Position numbers and translations under genes: made by a program. Positions 59,387 through 64,000 of a stretch of DNA of 64,000 bases are shown one piece after another. Every line of letters begins with the position of its first letter. Within the stretch, counting starts at the first letter, position 1. Under the pieces are notes generated by a model. That model saw nothing but the letters and a program-made list of their open reading frames with translations, made no database searches and was not told the DNA's origin. This stretch comes from Apostichopus japonicus (Eukaryota > Echinodermata > Holothuroidea > Aspidochirotida > Stichopodidae), in the NCBI RefSeq assembly GCF_037975245.1, contig NC_092570.1, positions 12,007,001 through 12,071,000 of the forward strand, read 5' to 3'.

Positions 59387-62300
59387 AAAAGAAAAATTAC
59401 CTATCTATAATGCACCTTAATCTGTGCTGTTGGAAATGGTAAAAAAATCTTTCTGGAACAATATGAGAAAACCACAACAGTGTACAACCATATTTTCTCT
59501 GAGATATATCAAATTGTATGAATGTAGCATATGCAACAGTGTATTTTCTCAATAGGGCTTTCCAATCATCTCCACCCCTCATTCCCACTCAACTTGTGGA
59601 ATGATATGAAAACATTATTTAGACATAATATCACAATATTAGGGCATCATGGAGGTCTAACCCTGTCTACAGTACCTGATTCCATACTAACCGACACCTT
59701 GAACTGCCCCATGCAATGAGCTAGGTAGTGTACAATCTGTAATTTTCAAGACATATCAAACTATATGTAGCAGGGATAAAAGCAAACTATGTCCAAGAGG
59801 GCAGCCAAGTCACTTGGATCCATCCCCCCCCCCCCCCCACCGACCCTCCATCCCATTCAACAAGGATGAATTCACATAAAATCCTATGCTCTAAAATATT
59901 TGATCCTAATGAGAGCTCTAACCTGCTTTCCCAGTTGCTACCCACCTCCCCTCCCCTCCCCCTATCTGCTCCACATGATGGTTCTACATATTGGTGGTGA
60001 ATGTAAAAGTTGGAGAAAGTAATTTTCTACACTGATATATTTGAGATTGAGCAGTTTCCCAATTTGGGATGGCATGGAAACCTTGAAATGGTGGAAATAA
60101 GATGGTCAAAAATTAATGGTAGATGTTCATTAAATTCTCACATACATAAATGGGACCCTAAAAGTTGAAAACAAAAATAAAATTAACTATCATTTAATAT
60201 ACCTTAATCTATGCTGTTGGAAATGCTAAAAAAATCTTCCTCAAACAATAGGAGAAAACCCTAACATTGTACAACCATATTTTCTCTGAGATATATCAAA
60301 TTGTATAAATGTAGCAAATGCAACAGTGTATTTTCTCAATAGCACTTTCCAATCATCTCCACCCCTCATTCCCACTCAACTAGTGGAATGATATGAAAAC
60401 ATTATTTAGACATAATATCACAATATTAGGGCATTATGGAGGTCTAACCCTGTATACGGTACCTGATTCCATAGTAACCGACACCAACTGCCCCATGCAA
60501 TGAGCTAGATAGTGTACAATCTGTAATTTTCAAGACATATCAAACTTTATGTAGCAGGGATAAAAGCAAATTATGTCCAAGAAGGCAGCCAAGTCACTTG
60601 GATCCACCCCCCCCCCCCCCCACCGACCCTCCATCCCATTCAGCAAGGACGAATTCACATAAAATCCTATGCTTTCAAATATTTGATCTTAATGAGAGCT
60701 ATAACCTGCTTTCCCAGTTGCTACCCCCCCCTCCCCTCCCCCTTTCTGCTCCACATGATGGTTCCACATATTGGTGGAGCCTGTAAAAGTTGTACAAGGT
60801 AATTTTCTACACTGATGTATTTGAGTCTAAGCAGTTTACCAATTTGGTATGGCATGGAAACCTTGAAATGGTGGAAATAAGATGGTCAAATATTAATGGT
60901 AGCGATGTTCATTAAATTCTCACATACATAATGGGACCCTAAAAGTTGAAAAAAAAAAAAATTAACTATCATTTTATATACCTTAATCTGTGCTGTTGGA
61001 AATGGTAAAAAAATCTTCCTCAAACAATAGGAGAAAACCTTAACAGTGTACAACCATATTTTCTCTGAGATATATCAAATTGTATGAATGTAGCATATGC
61101 AACAGCGTATTTTCTCAATAGCGCTTTCCAATCATCCCCACCCCTCATTCCCACTCAACTAGTGGAATGATATGAAAACATTATTTAGACATAATATCAC
61201 AATATTAGGGCATAATGGAGGTCTAACCCTGTATACGGTACCTGATTCCATAGTAACCCACACCAATTGCTCCGTGCAATGAGCTAGATAGTGTACAATC
61301 TGTAATTTTCAAGACATATCAAACTTTATGTAGCAGGGATAAAAGCAAATTATGTCCAAGAGGGCAGCCAAGTCACTTGGATCCACCCCCCCCCCCCACC
61401 GACCCTCCATCCCATTCAACAAGGATGAATTCACATAAAATCCTATGCTTTCAAATATTTGATCTTAATGAGAGCTCTAACCTGCTTTCCCAGTTGCTAC
61501 CCCACCCCGTCCCCTCCCCCTTTCTGCTCCACATGATGGTTCCATATATTGGTGGAGCCTGTAAAAGTTGTACAAGGTAATTTTCTACACTGATGTATTT
61601 GAGTCTAAGCAGTTTACCAATTTGGGATGACATGGAAACCTTGAAATGGTGGAAATAAGATGGTCAAAAATTAATGGTAGATGTTCATTAAATTCTCACA
61701 TACATAATGGGACCCTAAAAGTTGAAAACAAAAGAAAAATTACCTATCTATAATGCACCTTAATCTGTGCTGTTGGAAATGGTAAAAAAATCTTTCTGGA
61801 ACAATATGAGAAAACCACAACAGTGTACAACCATATTTTCTCTGAGATATATCAAATTGTATGAATGTAGCATATGCAACAGTGTATTTTCTCAATAGGG
61901 CTTTCCAATCATCTCCACCCCTCATTCCCACTCAACTAGTGGAATGATATGAAAACATTATTTAGACATAATATCACAATATTAGGGCATCATGGAGGTC
62001 TAACCCTGTCTACAGTACCTGATTTCATACTAACCGACACCTTGAACTGCCCCATGCAATGAGCTAGATAGTGTACAATCTGTAATTTTCAAGACATATC
62101 AAACTTTATGTAGCAGGGATAAAAGCAAATTATGTCCAAGAGGGCAGCCAAGTCACTTGGATCCATCCCCCCCCCCCCACCGACCCTCCATCCCATTCAA
62201 CAAGGATGAATTCACATAGAATCCTATGCTCTAAAATATTTGATCCTAATGAGAGCTCTAACCTGCTTTCCCAGTTGCTACCCCCCTCCCCTCCCCTCCC

Positions 62301-64000
62301 CCTATCTGCTCCACATGATGGTTCTACATATTGGTGGTGAATGTAAAAGTTGGAGAAAGTAATTTTCTACACTGATATATTTGAGATTGAGCAGTTTCCC
62401 AATTTGGGATGGCATGGAAACCTTGAAATGGTGGAAATAAGATGGTCAAAAATTAATGGTAGATGTTCATTAAATTCTCACATACATAAATGGGACCCTA
62501 AAAGTTGAAAACAAAAATAAAATAAACTATCATTTAATATACCTTAATCTATGCTGTTGGAAATGCTAAAAAAATCTTCCTCAAACAATAGGAGAAAACC
62601 CTAACATTGTACAACCATATTTTCTCTGAGATATATCAAATTGTATAAATGTAGCATATGCAACAGTGCATTTTCTCAATAGCACTTTCCAATCATCTCC
62701 ACCCCTCATTCCCACTCAACTAGTGGAATGATATGAAAACATTATTTAGACATAATATCACAATATTAGGGCATTATGGAGGTCTAACCCTGTATACGGT
62801 ACCTGATTCCATAGTAACCGACACCAACTGCCCCATGCAATGAGCTAGATAGTGTACAATCTGTAATTTTCAAGACATATCAAACTTTATGTAGCAGGGA
62901 TAAAAGCAAATTATGTCCAAGAGGGCAGCCAAGTCACTTGGATCCACCCCCCCCCCACCGACCCTCCATCCCATTCAGCAAGGACGAATTCACATAAAAT
63001 CCTATGCTTTCAAATATTTGATCTTAATGAGAGCTATAACCTGCTTTCCCAGTTGCTACCCCCCCCTCCCCTCCCCCTTTCTGCTCCACATGATGGTTCC
63101 ACATATTGGTGGAGCCTGTAAAAGTTGTACAAGGTAATTTTCTACACTGATGTATTTGAGTCTAAGCAGTTTACCAATTTGGTATGGCATGGAAACCTTG
63201 AAATGGTGGAAATAAGATGGTCAAATATTAATGGTAGCGATGTTCATTAAATTCTCACATACATAATGGGACCCTAAAAGTTGAAAAAAAAAAAAAAATT
63301 AACTATCATTTTATATACCTTAATCTGTGCTGTTGGAAATGGTAAAAAAATCTTCCTCAAACAATAGGAGAAAACCGTAATAGTGTACAACCATATTTTC
63401 TCTGAGATATATCAAATTGTATGAATGTAGCATATGCAACAGCGTATTTTCTCAATAGCGCTTTCCAATCATCCCCACCCCTCATTCCCACTCAACTAGT
63501 GGAATGATATGAAAACATTATTTAGACATAATATCACAATATTAGGGCATAATGGAGGTCTAACCCTGTATACGGTACCTGATTCCATAGTAACCCACAC
63601 CAATTGCTCCGTGCAATGAGCTAGATAGTGTACAATCTGTAATTTTCAAGACATATCAAACTTTATGTAGCAGGGATAAAAGCAAATTATGTCCAAGAGG
63701 GCAGCCAAGTCACTTGGATCCACCCCCCCCCCCCCACCGACCCTCCATCCCATTCAACAAGGATGAATTCACATAAAATCCTATGCTTTCAAATATTTGA
63801 TCTTAATGAGAGCTCTAACCTGCTTTCCCAGTTGCTACCCCCCCCCATCCCCTCCCCCTTTCTGCTCCACATGATGGTTCCATATATTGGTGGAGCCTGT
63901 AAAAGTTGTACAAGGTAATTTTCTACACTGATGTATTTGAGTCTAAGCAGTTTACCAATTTGGGATGACATGGAAACCTTGAAATGGTGGAAATAAGATG
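59387..64000 (-). repeat. Trimeric higher-order repeat in array B, about 2.34 kb, two copies
   Basis: Units starting 59,713, 60,497 and 61,276 correspond to those at 62,056, 62,837 and 63,613 (offsets 2,343, 2,340 and 2,337). Shared private variants: 'acaaaagaaaaattacctat' (59,386 and 61,729), 'ctgtctacagtacctgatt', 'gttggagaaagtaattttc' with 'ttgagattgagcag', 'catttggtatggcatgg'-type changes, and 'accaattgctccgtgcaatg'. The unit at 54,574 carries the same 'attgctccgtgc' head, so a third relative lies at the array edge. Confidence 0.85.

Larger units (their letters stand above)
54383..64000 (-). repeat. Satellite array B (about 780-bp monomer, inverted relative to A)
   Basis: Same family as A read in reverse complement. 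Unit markers 'gcaatgagctag' start at 54574, 55355, 56139, 57062, 57839, 58135, 58930, 59713, 60497, 61276, 62056, 62837, 63613. Normal spacing is 776-795; two are abnormal (923 and 296). The first fragment, 'ggtctaaccctgtgtacgg', joins directly to 'tattttcgtaatagcg', so it is internally deleted. Compared with A, B has lost the 'cccc-t-cccc' pattern in the second tract (a single C-run then 'accgaccctcc') while the first tract became 'ctcccctccccc'. The right end is outside the window. Confidence 0.97.

Noticed and set aside
1-64000. CENP-B box, telomere repeats or a 5S/U-snRNA gene within the monomer
   Set aside because: No TTCGNNNNANNCGGG-like match in the consensus, no TTAGGG-type runs, and no convincing box A/box B or snRNA elements seen.

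Overview
The window is repetitive, non-coding eukaryotic DNA. I find no gene I can support: no protein-coding gene, rRNA, tRNA or CRISPR array. The many short open frames recur with the satellite period on both strands and shift frame wherever a homopolymer changes length. The organism is most likely an animal. The AT-rich long-monomer satellite and the nested hAT-like short elements (termini like CAGGGGCG, G/C-rich subterminal runs) resemble marine invertebrate genomes, but I cannot name a species.

Layout. (1) 1-45,220: satellite array A, 56 tandem monomers of about 800-812 bp plus a truncated 57th, all in one orientation, continuing beyond the left edge. It splits into subfamily A1 (monomers 1-19) and subfamily A2 (20-55). 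A2 contains an A1 island near 29.4-30.7 kb. Several higher-order repeats (HORs) are visible: a dimer (about 1.61 kb) over 23.3-29.7 kb and a pentamer of exactly 4,030 bp twice over 35,348-43,407. (2) 45,221-54,382: a 9.2-kb spacer. A degenerate ~210-bp repeat flanks it on both sides in direct orientation. Inside are an hAT-like MITE (46,764-47,884) that contains a foldback element with an 8-bp target duplication (46,934-47,594), and a three-layer nest of hAT-like elements (49,191-52,558 > 49,734-51,323 > 50,135-50,786). (3) 54,383-64,000: satellite array B, the same family in inverted orientation, with a ~780-bp monomer, clearly diverged from A, carrying a ~2.34-kb trimer HOR and running off the right edge.

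Taken together this looks like satellite heterochromatin (pericentromeric, centromeric or subtelomeric; the sequence alone cannot tell which) with an orientation switch across a transposon-filled island. Two sub-blocks of the monomer stay almost unchanged between the diverged arrays and are the best candidates for functional sites. Every A monomer also carries a G-quadruplex-type motif on the + strand.
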